Shown here: one piece after another, positions 1 through 7,895 of the stretch | Numbering within the stretch: the stretch's first letter is position 1 | How the letters are laid out: the number at the start of each line of letters is the position of its first letter | Assembly (NCBI GenBank): GCA_025998735.1 | Contig: BNWJ01000004.1 | Coordinates: 1-40,373, forward strand | Reading direction: 5' to 3' | Source of the DNA: Alphaproteobacteria bacterium | GTDB taxonomy: Bacteria; Pseudomonadota; Alphaproteobacteria; UBA3830 | DNA: 40,373 nt | Program-made: the position numbers and the translations under genes | Notes under the pieces: generated by a model | Seen by the model: only the letters and a program-made list of their open reading frames with translations | Database searches by the model: none | Told to the model about the DNA's origin: nothing

Positions 1-50
1 AGACTCAAAAATATCGCTGGCTTCTTCTTTAAAATCTCATTTTTCATCAT
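1..50 (-). CDS. Putative transposase, N-terminal 16 residues only (runs off window)
   Basis: The frame reads MMKNEILKKKPAIFLS and continues past the window edge. A GGAG at 60-63 lies nine bases upstream of the ATG at 50, which favours this start over an in-frame ATG at 65. The charged start followed by KPAIF resembles IS5-superfamily transposases that open with a short K-rich helix and a PEIF-like motif. This is recognition from a very short stretch, so the product name is tentative. Its position about 75 bases inside an IS-like terminus supports the call. Confidence 0.4.
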   Translation of the reverse strand, partial: MMKNEILKKKPAIFLS

Positions 51-127
51 GAAAATCTGCTCCATACTGCATACAATAGATCTTTAACAGATCTTTAATC
101 CATATACAATCTTATGCAACAGGTCTA
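1..127 (-). mobile_element. Insertion sequence, one end only (IS5-superfamily-like, TAGACCTGTTGC terminus)
   Basis: Reading inward from position 127 on the minus strand the element begins TAGACCTGTTGCATAAG. The first 12 bases match both ends of the 71-bp miniature elements at 4626, 12868 and 26056. A short open frame starts at 50 and runs off the window. The terminus supplies the stop codon of the ankyrin fragment next to it, so the element was inserted into that gene. The family assignment rests only on the terminus, the probable TA target duplication and the first 16 residues of the open frame; other DDE families that duplicate TA are possible. Confidence 0.5.
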
Positions 128-394
128 TTGGACAATGTCATCGTTCCCTGTTCTAGACGCCACATGCAATGGTGTTTCGTATTCTTGGTTTCTCTCATTT
201 ATAGAGACTCCGTTGTCAAGTAACTTCTGTATGGTTTCAATGTTTCCACTCTTAGCTGCAACATGCACTCCCTCAGGATCATCTACAAACAGAGCGGTTT
301 GATCGTTTGGCAATTGCCAATTGTAATTATCTTGTTGCATGGCCACTAATAACTGGACAAGCAATATTAACAGTATGCATATCGTTTTCTTCAT
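125..394 (-). pseudogene. Exported ankyrin-repeat protein, truncated by an insertion sequence
   Basis: The 89-residue product has a signal peptide (KKTICILLILLVQLLVAM) followed by an ankyrin repeat (GVHVAAKSGNIETIQKLLDN...) and the start of a second (TPLHVASRTGNDDIVQ). The coding frame stops at the TAG contributed by the IS terminus at 125-127, so the remaining repeats have been displaced or lost. The start is preceded by a run of seven G (402-408 region), which acts as an unusual Shine-Dalgarno. The signal peptide resembles that of the intact ankyrin protein at 35233, suggesting the same class of exported protein. It is probably non-functional; a short one-repeat product is possible. Confidence 0.75.
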
Positions 395-609
395 TATATC
401 CCCCCCATTAAAAATCCATTAACAATGGTGCCACAACTCGAAATATTTGTCAAGCGTTTTCTGTATTTTTAGTAAATTTTTACACGAGCGTGTGCTGTGT
501 TTGCAATAGTGTGTTCCATACGAGCGCCAATCTTTGCCTATTGTCGAGATGTATGCAGACTACCTTTGCGATGCTAAAACAAAATCTATAAAAAAATGCA
601 ATTTTGCAC

Positions 610-638
610 TTGACATTTCGAGCGTGTACCACTACATT
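610..638 (+). promoter_or_regulatory. Sigma-70-type promoter for the TrpR-like/ABC operon
   Basis: A perfect -35 TTGACA at 610-615 is separated by 17 bases from TACATT (4 of 6 matches) at 633-638. It lies 42 bases upstream of the first gene of the operon and overlaps the palindrome at 626-651. Confidence 0.6.
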
Positions 639-651
639 AATACAGTGGTAC
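626..651 (+). promoter_or_regulatory. Palindromic operator candidate over the -10 region
   Basis: The arms GTACCACT (626-633) and AGTGGTAC (644-651) are perfect inverted repeats separated by 10 bases. The site covers the -10 box, where a repressor would block transcription. The arms recall the GTACT-type half-sites of the E. coli trp operator, and the first gene downstream encodes a TrpR-superfamily protein. Autoregulation is therefore the simplest inference, but no binding data can be read from sequence. Confidence 0.55.
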
Positions 652-679
652 GGTAATAAGGTAGAACACGGAGAAAATA

Positions 680-1003
680 ATGGATACACACCATAGAATC
701 GATTTATTTGATGCTTTAGTTCTGGTTGAAACTTCTGATGAGGCCCACAGATTCATGACAGATCTGTGCACTCCTTCTGAAGTCCGAGCTTTGGCAGAGA
801 GATGGAAAGTCTGCCAGCTTTTGAATGACGGCTTTTCATACAGGGAAATAAGGGAAGAGACGGGAGCGAGCCTGACAACGATAGGAAGAGTGGCTCGTTT
901 CCTGAATGATGAGCCATACAATGGCTATAAAAGTTTACTAGATAAAATAAAAAAGGAAGAGAGATATGAAAAAGTTATTTATACTGTTAATAGTTTTGGT
1001 TAG
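680..1003 (+). CDS. TrpR-like transcriptional regulator (YerC/YecD family)
   Basis: The 107-residue all-helical protein matches the YerC/YecD branch of the TrpR superfamily. The first helices contain FMTDLCTPSEVRALAERW, followed by the helix-turn-helix YREIREETGASLTTIGRVARFL at about residues 52-73. The start is preceded by GGAG at good spacing. The last 38 bases overlap the next gene, so translation is probably coupled. Members of this family bind DNA as dimers; whether this one senses tryptophan is unknown. A promoter and perfect inverted repeat lie directly upstream (610-651), and an ABC importer of the TrpXYZ type lies directly downstream, which points to local control of amino-acid uptake. 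Family membership is confident; the ligand is inference. Confidence 0.88.
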   Translation: MDTHHRIDLFDALVLVETSDEAHRFMTDLCTPSEVRALAERWKVCQLLNDGFSYREIREETGASLTTIGRVARFLNDEPYNGYKSLLDKIKKEERYEKVIYTVNSFG

Positions 1004-1913
1004 CGCATCTTTTTTATATGCGTTTATTTCAAACAAAAAAGAAAATGTTATAACCATAGGTGTATGCAAAAGCGTTGAACACGAAGCACTAAATTCTGTG
1101 GTTTCAGGAATGGAAGACTATCTGAAGAAGCAGAATAAGAAATATAAGATATTAGTGGAGACGTCCCAGGGAAATATGGCGTTAGGATCTCAGATAATGG
1201 CGAAATTCGCCAATTCTGGCATTGATATCGTTGTTACCGTTGGTACTTCTCCCACCCAATGTGGATTTAAACTCGCAAAGGCCGGAAAGATAAAGCTGGT
1301 TTTCGCTTCGGTAACTAATCCAGACGACATATCTCCGAATCTCGAGGGCAATAACACGACTGGAGTCTCGAATTTCGTTCCGCTGGAGCCGCAGGTCGAA
1401 TTGTTTAAGAAAATTCAGCCGTCTCTGAAGAATTTGGGAATCATATACAATTTCGGAGAAGCGAATTCGGTTTCCATTGTAAAAAGACTTCGGAGAGTTT
1501 GTAAGAAAGCGGGAATAAATCTGATAGAACAGGGAGTATCGACTATTACGGATATTTCTCAGGCGTTGGCTAAAATTTCGGCAGATGCTATATTTATAAG
1601 CAATGATAATTTGGCACTAAGTGCAATGTCCAACATAATAAAGATCTGCAATAAGAAGAAAATTCCGGTGTATGTCAGCGATACGGATCAGGTGGAAAAA
1701 GGATGCATGGCCGCTCTTGGCCCAAACCAATACGACATCGGGGTACAAACTGGAAAAATGGTTCAGCGTATAGTCGACGGAGAAAACATAACTGACATAA
1801 AAGTAGAATATCCGCGCGTTAGTGAACTATTTTTAAACGAAAAGTCTGCAAATTTACTTGGAATAACTCTTTCGGATGATCTGAAGGCAGAAGCAAAACA
1901 GACATTCAAGTAA
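966..1913 (+). CDS. ABC transporter substrate-binding protein (ABC_sub_bind/TrpX type)
   Basis: The 315-residue protein has an N-terminal hydrophobic export segment (about residues 4-20) and the two-lobed periplasmic-binding fold of the ABC_sub_bind family (formerly DUF534). Recognisable pieces are ITIGVCKSVEHEALNSVV, VTVGTSPTQCGFKLAK, the conserved SVTNPD loop near residue 119 and the C-terminal RVSELFLNEKSANLLGI. It captures a small solute outside the inner membrane and delivers it to the permease encoded next. Some members (TrpX) bind tryptophan or other aromatic amino acids. The start codon lies inside the preceding regulator gene and has a GGAAGAGAG ribosome-binding site. The permease gene follows after 10 bases. 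Tryptophan as ligand is inferred from family and neighbour, not shown. Confidence 0.87.
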   Translation: MKKLFILLIVLVSASFLYAFISNKKENVITIGVCKSVEHEALNSVVSGMEDYLKKQNKKYKILVETSQGNMALGSQIMAKFANSGIDIVVTVGTSPTQCGFKLAKAGKIKLVFASVTNPDDISPNLEGNNTTGVSNFVPLEPQVELFKKIQPSLKNLGIIYNFGEANSVSIVKRLRRVCKKAGINLIEQGVSTITDISQALAKISADAIFISNDNLALSAMSNIIKICNKKKIPVYVSDTDQVEKGCMAALGPNQYDIGVQTGKMVQRIVDGENITDIKVEYPRVSELFLNEKSANLLGITLSDDLKAEAKQTFK

Positions 1914-1923
1914 GGAATGGAAG

Positions 1924-2778
1924 ATGTTAAGTGTTCAAGAATTAATGACGTGTCTGGAAGTCGGACTTATATACGGAATTGCCGCAATTGGCATATATCT
2001 GACTTTCAGAACTATAAACTTCCCGGACTTAACCTGCGACGGGAGCTTCGTGCTCGGAGCTGCGGTGTCGTCGGTTATGCTGAAATCCGGCCAGGATCCA
2101 TATTTGGCAATGGCGTTAGCGCTGATTGCCGGGGGAATGGCCGGACTTCTCACCGGAATATTAAATGTGTATTTAAAAATAGAAGATTTATTATCGGGCA
2201 TCATTGTCGCTTTTATGATGTACTCGGTGAATTTGAGAATCATGGGAACGAATCCAAATATCGCCTTCATGGATGATGTGACAATATTTAGTGGTGGCTA
2301 CTCTACTATTAAAATTGCCGTCATTGTCACAGCTTTAGTTGCACTGTTCGGATATCTGCTGATAACGGATTTCGGATTGGGACTGAGATCCATAGGCCAA
2401 AACAAGCGATTTGCCTCCATTTGCGGCATAAATGTCAAGGCCATGACGATTGTTGGACTCGTGGTCAGCAACGGTCTGATAGGAATGTGCGGCGGGCTTT
2501 TTACGCAGTATCAGGGATTTTGTGATATCAGCCAGGGAGTTGGAACTCTGGTCATAGGACTTGCGTCCGTAATCATTGGTGAAAAACTCTTGAAAATCAA
2601 GAATATGCTGCTAGAGGTTTTCGTATGCGTTTTGGGATCTGTAATCTACAGAATCTTCATAGCATTTGCCATACACAGCGATGCTCTGGGACTAAGAACA
2701 CAGGATCTCAATCTGATAACCGGAATTTTGATAATCGCCATTATGTGCTCTCGGAGGAAAAATGCTGCGTCTAAATAA
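1924..2778 (+). CDS. ABC transporter permease (BPD_transp_2, TrpY type)
   Basis: The 284-residue membrane protein has about eight to nine hydrophobic segments, starting with LIYGIAAIGIYLTFRTINFPDLTCDG, which is typical of the permeases paired with ABC_sub_bind proteins (the F-x-D-L-T-x-D/E-G motif is characteristic). It forms the inner-membrane channel, presumably as a homodimer, with the ATPase encoded next. Its last 17 bases overlap the ATPase gene, indicating coupled translation. A start at 1924 (AAG ATG after GGAATGGAAG) fits the family length of about 280-300 residues. The substrate is likely an amino acid by analogy with TrpXYZ. Confidence 0.88.
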   Translation: MLSVQELMTCLEVGLIYGIAAIGIYLTFRTINFPDLTCDGSFVLGAAVSSVMLKSGQDPYLAMALALIAGGMAGLLTGILNVYLKIEDLLSGIIVAFMMYSVNLRIMGTNPNIAFMDDVTIFSGGYSTIKIAVIVTALVALFGYLLITDFGLGLRSIGQNKRFASICGINVKAMTIVGLVVSNGLIGMCGGLFTQYQGFCDISQGVGTLVIGLASVIIGEKLLKIKNMLLEVFVCVLGSVIYRIFIAFAIHSDALGLRTQDLNLITGILIIAIMCSRRKNAASK

Positions 2779-3427
2779 CATCACGGTCAGAAATACATTG
2801 GTTGATTTAAATCTGACCATCAATAAAGGGGATTTTGTGCTCGTAACCGGCGACAACGGAGCGGGAAAGACCACGCTGTTCAATACCATATCCGGGCATG
2901 TCTTTCCCAAAGGCGGGACCATCGTCATAGACGGCCAAGACGTGACCAAGCTTCCACAGTATGCAAGGGCGGCGGTCGTTTCCAATGTCCTGCAGGATCC
3001 GAGAGCTGGCACTGTTGGAAGCATGACGATCCGAGAGAACCTAAACATCGCTTACATGAGGGGAAAACGCAGGAAATTGATTCTAAGTAATTCTTCCACT
3101 CGCGATGACCTGTATCTAGAAAAATTAAGCATTTTAAAGATGGATCTCGAAAATAGACTGGATGACTACGTCGAGGATCTGTCCGGAGGTCAAAGACAGG
3201 CGCTGAGCATCATCATGTCGATCATCGTCGATTCCAAAATACTGCTGTTCGACGAAATAACCGCTGCGTTGGATCCCAAAACGTCCGACAATATTATGCG
3301 AATTGCGCGCGAAGTCGTGGCAACAGAACAAAAGACTTGCCTCATGATCACCCACAATGTCAACCACATGGATCAACGGGGCTGCCGACGACTCGTCATC
3401 AAAAACGGGAAGTTGAACGAACGGTAA
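2762..3427 (+). CDS. ABC transporter ATP-binding protein (TrpZ type)
   Basis: The 221-residue nucleotide-binding subunit carries a Walker A GDNGAGKTT (about residues 29-37), a signature LSGGQRQ, a Walker B ILLFDE and an H-loop (MITHN). It is about 30 residues shorter than usual for the family, which is within normal variation. It energises the importer with the two upstream products. Its final 19 codons recur, with synonymous changes only, at 4712-4771 beyond the next gene, so the 3' end has been through a recombination or duplication event. Confidence 0.9.
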   Translation: MLRLNNITVRNTLVDLNLTINKGDFVLVTGDNGAGKTTLFNTISGHVFPKGGTIVIDGQDVTKLPQYARAAVVSNVLQDPRAGTVGSMTIRENLNIAYMRGKRRKLILSNSSTRDDLYLEKLSILKMDLENRLDDYVEDLSGGQRQALSIIMSIIVDSKILLFDEITAALDPKTSDNIMRIAREVVATEQKTCLMITHNVNHMDQRGCRRLVIKNGKLNER

Positions 3428-3529
3428 ATGTACTTCTTCAAAAACCAAAAATATTTTTCTTTTTTTAACTTTTTCTTAATGTTTTAGCAATATCCTAAAG
3501 ATAGATTGCTTTGACAAGGGAGATAAAAA

Positions 3530-4531
3530 ATGAAAACAATTAGTTGTCTTTTATATTTAATTGTTGTGTTTTGCTTCGGGGGAATTGATATTATTAGTGC
3601 GTCAGAAAATGTAGCAACTGAAAAAGATGCTGCGCTCACTCAGCGAATCGAAAAATTTGCAAAGGAGGTTCTAGGTTTACGTGAAAAAGTAGGAGAGGTC
3701 TATCTGGTGATAGGTGAAAAAAACTGCAAAAGAAGCGAAGCTGAAATCGAAGCTAATCCGAAGCCTTATGGAGAAAAAGGATCGCGTAATGAAAGAAGGT
3801 TTGGGGCCGATAACTGGACATTCATGGATTACGATTGGAATGAAACGAACACAAAAAGAATAGGCATCAAAGGTGATATAGCTGATTTAGAAATGTTTAA
3901 ACAACTATCAGCTAAATTGCCAGGTGCTTTTAGCATTATTTTGGATGATTGGGCTTTGTTACAAGGCAATTGCGCGAAAAGAAAAGAAACCGTTGATGAG
4001 ATTCATAAGCTCCTGGGAGATGGAGGGATGCTTATTGCGAATAATCCGTTCGGATCAAAACAAGATGCAGATGAACTGTTTCGAAAATTCAAGGTATATC
4101 GATCATCCAATATATTGGAATGCTCACCATATGGTGGAGGACTTCCATCCGCGGGATCAATTTTTAGATACGGTAATGTGATAGAATTTCTTGTTTGGGG
4201 ATTATACTGTAAGTTGGATGTTGATCTGCAGAATGAAATCTGGTGGGCTTATAATATCATTGTCAAAACAGGCGGCAATAATATTGTGCAGCTTAAACCG
4301 CCATATTTCGTTAATTTCAGGCGGACTCCGAAATATGAAGAGGAAATAGGGAGAAGGGCTATACAGTTGGACAAAATGATTGAGACAGAAATAATACCAG
4401 ATCATTTTCGGTGGACAGTGAACAATATACTTGGGAGCGCAATGCAAATAAAGAAAGATATGTTGCTGTATATGATTGAGCATAAATCACCTGCACTCAG
4501 GGATGGTTTCTTCATACTCAAGAAAAAATAG
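3530..4531 (+). CDS. Exported protein of unknown function with a methyltransferase-like core
   Basis: The 333-residue protein begins with a signal peptide (hydrophobic residues 4-24, cleavage probably near IISASEN). The body reads like a Rossmann fold of the class I methyltransferase type: strand VYLVIG near residue 60, an acidic GDIADLEMF, the strand FSIILDDWALL and the turn LLGDGGMLIANN. No glycine-rich SAM-binding motif can be recognised, so activity is doubtful. A diverged relative is encoded at 32075-33178, with the same order of elements and a similar end (DGFFILKKK versus DGCAIVIKK). It lies between the intact importer ATPase gene and a second copy of that gene's tail. A host-directed role is a guess. 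The ribosome-binding site is GGGAGATAAAAA before the ATG. Confidence 0.75.
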   Translation: MKTISCLLYLIVVFCFGGIDIISASENVATEKDAALTQRIEKFAKEVLGLREKVGEVYLVIGEKNCKRSEAEIEANPKPYGEKGSRNERRFGADNWTFMDYDWNETNTKRIGIKGDIADLEMFKQLSAKLPGAFSIILDDWALLQGNCAKRKETVDEIHKLLGDGGMLIANNPFGSKQDADELFRKFKVYRSSNILECSPYGGGLPSAGSIFRYGNVIEFLVWGLYCKLDVDLQNEIWWAYNIIVKTGGNNIVQLKPPYFVNFRRTPKYEEEIGRRAIQLDKMIETEIIPDHFRWTVNNILGSAMQIKKDMLLYMIEHKSPALRDGFFILKKK

Positions 4532-4555
4532 CCATAAAAACGAGCACATTTGCTT

Positions 4556-4590
4556 GATACCACCGCTGCTTTTGCGGCAGTGGTATCTTT
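4556..4590 (+). terminator. Rho-independent terminator
   Basis: GATACCACCGCTGC pairs with GCGGCAGTGGTATC around a TTTT loop, with two mismatches or wobbles, and is followed by TTT. It sits 25 bases after the stop of the exported-protein gene. Confidence 0.75.
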
Positions 4591-4625
4591 ATGTATTGCG
4601 CGTGCTACGTTTTTTACTCGAAAAA

Positions 4626-4696
4626 TAGACCTGTTGCAAAAGCCTCTTGGAGTCACTGATTATCAGGACCAAAAATAGGCCTACGCAACAGGTCTA
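4626..4696 (+). mobile_element. 71-bp palindromic miniature element, copy 1
   Basis: The termini TAGACCTGTTGC and GCAACAGGTCTA are perfect 12-bp inverted repeats that include the probable TA target duplication. The centre is the palindrome CTGATTATCAG. The sequence is the exact reverse complement of the copy at 12868-12938 and matches the terminus of the insertion sequence at 1-127, which could have supplied the transposase. Confidence 0.85.
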
Positions 4697-4711
4697 ATAT
4701 GTAAGGATCTC

Positions 4712-4771
4712 ATGGATCAACGGGGCTGCCGACGCCTTGTCATCAAAAATGGGAAGTTGAATGAGAGGTGA
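4712..4771 (+). pseudogene. Displaced 3' tail of the importer ATPase gene
   Basis: Twenty codons encode exactly the same 19 residues and stop position as the end of the ATPase gene at 3368-3427 (MDQRGCRRLVIKNGKLNER). Six sense codons differ, all synonymously, and the stop is TGA instead of TAA. Similarity ends abruptly one base upstream of the ATG codon. It has no start signal of its own and is a remnant, not a gene. Confidence 0.85.
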
Positions 4772-4788
4772 GTGCTATGGTTTGCGGG

Positions 4789-5942
4789 GGTTACCCTTGC
4801 TCCCCCCCCCTGAAATTATACTATAATATTCAAGTGGTTAATGTGGAAGCATGGAATGCGAAGTATAATATCTGAATATTTTGGTAATTTGAATAGCGTA
4901 ACATTGAACAATTTTCATCAAGTTATAAGCGGCATGCTGCACTCAGGCAGCAGCAGTGTAGCGTCGATTGCAAGGGCGATGAGCCAACAAAATGGCCAAC
5001 AATTCAAAACCAATGAAAAGCGTGTCAATCGCCTGCTGCAGGACGACGATTTTCAAATTAATGATAGTTTACATAGAAAATACATAAATCTTTTATTTGA
5101 CTCGCTTCATGAAAGAGGATTGCTGAAAGTTGGCGATAACATATTGATAAAAGTAGATTTTACAACAGACACAGATGCGTTTTTGATACTGATGGCCAGC
5201 GTAGATTTTGGCGGAAGATCTGTGCCATTATATTTTTCGATGCGCTCCTATCCAAAAAGAAAAGGACAAAGCGATCAGAAAAAAATGGAAAAAGCATTTT
5301 TGAAACAACTAAGGCATCTTTTATCCAAGAAATACACATATACAATAGTAGCAGATCGCGGATTTGGAAACAATAGGTTTGCCGATTTGTGTCTGGAGAA
5401 TGGCTTCGATTATGTACTAAGAAAATGTGACAATTTAAACATAGAGGTTAACGGCAACAAGTTGAATTTGAAAGATTTTTCTGGCAAAACTCGAACATTC
5501 AAAGCATATGTTCCGGCATGAAAAAAAGAAGCGATTTTCGAAGTTAAGACCAAAAACGACAGCGCGTGGTTTTTGTTTTCGTCACTATCTGACGATAAAA
5601 GCTTTTCAGAAATTTATGAAAAAAGATTCGGGATAGAAAAATGTTTCCAAGAGCAAAAAAGCTCCGGATTTGATATTGAGAAAACAAAAATTAGAAAATA
5701 CGACAGATTCAAAAAGCTATATTTTTAAATGTGTTTAGCGCAATTGTTTGCTGTGCTGGTTGGAGAATATGTGCAAAACAACAATCATCCACTTAAAAAA
5801 AATTTCATATTCTTGCGGACGTGTTATCAGCATTTTCAAGCTCGGATGGTTCGCATGCAAGTTGTTTTTTAAACAAGCAATTCGACTAATTGTTAAAAAA
5901 AACCATAGATTATTATGATGGGGTGGAGCAAGAGGGGTTACC
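4789..5942 (+). mobile_element. IS4-family-like insertion sequence, decayed
   Basis: The ends are imperfect inverted repeats: GGTTACCCTTGCTCC at the left (4789) and, read from 5942 on the other strand, GGTAACCCCTCTTGCTCC. The left repeat runs into nine C. Between them lies one transposase gene with inactivating changes. The right end abuts a MORN-protein remnant, which it appears to truncate. Confidence 0.7.
4841..5889 (+). pseudogene. IS4-family (DDE_Tnp_1) transposase, inactivated
   Basis: The open part (226 residues to 5521) has the DDE landmarks KVDFTTD and TIVADRGFGNNRF. After an in-frame TGA at 5519-5521 the same frame continues with KKEAIFEVKTKNDSAWFLFS and the IS4 signature Y-x2-R-F-x-I-E-x-C-F-x-E-Q-K-S-S-G, so the TGA most simply replaces a Trp codon. 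A second in-frame stop lies at 5726-5728. A frame change near 5810 leads to the end ADVLSAFSSSDGSHASC and a TAA at 5887. TGA clearly serves as a stop in other genes here, so recoding is not the explanation. Confidence 0.85.
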
Positions 5943-6122
5943 GTCTACGAACTTTCCTTCGTAGATGGTTCCATCGGCGAGTGTTGTTTTACAAGGAAAA
6001 GGCAACAAAAACCCATTGCATAGCTTGCCACCCCAGCAGTTTGTAGAAACCCTGAAATTTTCGAGTTTTGGGATTTCCCGATGCACGCAGGACCTCTTCC
6101 ACCAGATGCCATTTTCCCACAA
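5943..6122 (-). pseudogene. MORN-repeat protein remnant, cut by the IS4-like element
   Basis: On the minus strand the frame contains one clear MORN motif, LADGTIYEGKFVDGNP, ending at the IS right terminus. The upstream part is not in a consistent frame with a start or signal peptide, so the gene is broken on both sides. Another degraded MORN gene lies at 24360-24695 with the similar ending GQWKDGNP. The rest of the 5943-6341 stretch shows no gene that I can support. Confidence 0.5.
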
Positions 6123-6341
6123 AAACGTTAAAAATCGCCAAAATCACAAAAATCTTCAACCATTAACGGAAATTTTATCATTTTCTGATATTATGGTACC
6201 TGGTGGAGAGAGACTTGCGGCGCATTTTTTCTATAGATCAACTCAAAAATCAGAGCATCGCAGAACTCCTGGGGTGTTAAGATTGCATAGTGCGAATAAT
6301 GCTGCTGTGACTATAAATATTGGAAACCCACGAGTTCTTAA

Positions 6342-6370
6342 TTGTATTTTAACGGTCTCCTGTTTATAAT
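6342..6370 (+). promoter_or_regulatory. Promoter for the ATP/ADP translocase operon
   Basis: TTGTAT at 6342-6347, a 17-base spacer and a perfect TATAAT at 6365-6370, 37 bases before the translocase start. Confidence 0.6.
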
Positions 6371-6407
6371 TGGTTCTCGTGTTTGCAATACTACGGAGAA
6401 TAACACT

Positions 6408-7895
6408 ATGAGTGATGCTAAAAAAGCTAAGGATCAAGAGTTTGTGAGCTGGAGGTCGATACTTTGGCCGATACACGATTTCGAATTGAAGAAATTCCTT
6501 CCGATGGCCGTCATGATGATGTGCATATTATTTAACTATAGCGTCCTGCGTGGAATGAAGGACTCGTTGGTGGTGACGTCGATGGGAGCAGAGACAATAC
6601 CTACACTGAAATTGTGGTTTGTATTGCCATCGGCAGTGCTGTTCATGATAATCTATTCAAAATTATCGAACGCATTTTCAAAAGATCAAGTCTTCTATGC
6701 AATAGTCTCATTTTTTATTGCGTTTTTCGCATTGTTTGCGGCTGTTCTGTATCCGTGCCATCAATATTTGCATGCTGATTTTTCTGACGTATCCAGCAAA
6801 TTCCTTCGGGGATTGCTCAAACCAATAGGTTGCTGGACGTTTTCTTCGTTCTATGTAATGGCTGAGCTTTGGGGAAGCGCAATGGTGAGCTTGATGTTCT
6901 GGCGTTTTGCCAACGACGTCACGTCACTGAAAGAATCAAAGCGCTTTTATTCGATGTTTGGATTCGTTGCCAACGGCGCTCTCATAGTTTCCGGTACTTT
7001 TCTGAAGGAAGTAAAGGGAAGCGGTGGATCCGGAGCAGATCAGTGGAACGCTCTTCCATGGCTCATTGCGACATTTGTGATATCATGCCTTATAATATTG
7101 TCGCTGTATTACTGGCTCAACAACAGCGTTCTGAAGGATCCGCGCTACTACAATCCTGATGAGATCAAAAAGCCAAAGAAAAAAGAAAAATTGTCTTTGG
7201 GGGAAAGCCTAAAGTACATTGCACAATCTAGATATCTGGGATTCATCGCCCTTCTTATAATATGCTATGGTGTGAGCATAAATCTCGTTGAAGTTATGTG
7301 GAAAGATCAGGCGAGATTGCTGTATCCGACAAAAGATGCATTTAACTCGTTCATGGGGGGACTTCAGATCTGGACGGGAATCGCCACTGTGCTGTTTATG
7401 TTGATTGGTACAAACATACTCCGCAGGTGCACCTGGTTCACCGCAGCCATGATGACACCAATCACGATTCTTGGAACTGGATTGATCTTTTTCGCATTCA
7501 TCATATTTAGAAAGGAGCTTGATCCCGTAATTTCGTCGTTTGGTGGACTTACGGTTTTGGGAGTTGTAACCGCGGTCGGATTAATTCAAAATGTGCTGAG
7601 CAAAGGCGTAAAATATTCGCTTTTTGATCCAACAAAAGAACAGAGCTACATCCCTTTGGATGACGAGCTGAAATCCAAAGGTAAGGCTGCAGTTGATGTC
7701 ATAGGCGGGCGAGCAGGTAAATCCGGCGGTGCGTTGATTCAGTATGTGCTTCTCAATATCATATTTGCCGGATCTGCACTTGTGGAATTGGCCCCAATTA
7801 TAGCAGGTATATTCGTTCTAATACTCGCACTGTGGTTTTTTGCAGTCTCTGGACTGAACAAGAAGTTTCTTCATATCACTTCCGACAGTAAGTGA
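6408..7895 (+). CDS. tlc: ATP/ADP translocase (Tlc/NTT family)
   Basis: The 495-residue polytopic protein has about 12 membrane segments and the hallmarks of the Rickettsia/Chlamydia nucleotide transporters: FLPMAVMMMCILFNYSVLRGMKDSLVVT near the start, EVMWKDQARLLYPT near residue 305 and the C-terminal KYSLFDPTKEQSYIPLD. It exchanges host ATP for bacterial ADP (or imports other nucleotides) across the inner membrane and is essentially restricted to obligate intracellular bacteria and plastids. I place the start at 6408 because GGAG lies just upstream, the resulting length fits the family and the promoter at 6342 ends before it; an earlier TTG would overlap the promoter. It overlaps the symporter gene by four bases (GTGA), so the two are co-translated. 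Confidence 0.95.
   Translation: MSDAKKAKDQEFVSWRSILWPIHDFELKKFLPMAVMMMCILFNYSVLRGMKDSLVVTSMGAETIPTLKLWFVLPSAVLFMIIYSKLSNAFSKDQVFYAIVSFFIAFFALFAAVLYPCHQYLHADFSDVSSKFLRGLLKPIGCWTFSSFYVMAELWGSAMVSLMFWRFANDVTSLKESKRFYSMFGFVANGALIVSGTFLKEVKGSGGSGADQWNALPWLIATFVISCLIILSLYYWLNNSVLKDPRYYNPDEIKKPKKKEKLSLGESLKYIAQSRYLGFIALLIICYGVSINLVEVMWKDQARLLYPTKDAFNSFMGGLQIWTGIATVLFMLIGTNILRRCTWFTAAMMTPITILGTGLIFFAFIIFRKELDPVISSFGGLTVLGVVTAVGLIQNVLSKGVKYSLFDPTKEQSYIPLDDELKSKGKAAVDVIGGRAGKSGGALIQYVLLNIIFAGSALVELAPIIAGIFVLILALWFFAVSGLNKKFLHITSDSK

Noticed and set aside
680..1003. Calling the first gene trpR
   Set aside because: Its sequence fits the YerC/YecD branch; tryptophan binding is unproven, so no symbol is given.
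3428..4711. Interpretation as a phage or integrative element using the gene tail as att site
   Set aside because: No integrase or phage gene lies between the tails, and the tails differ at several positions instead of sharing a long identical core; homologous capture fits better.
4841..5889. In-frame TGA in the transposase as evidence for TGA read as Trp
   Set aside because: Several intact genes here end in TGA (for example msbA, the M50 protease and the translocase), and the same transposase has another stop and a frame change.
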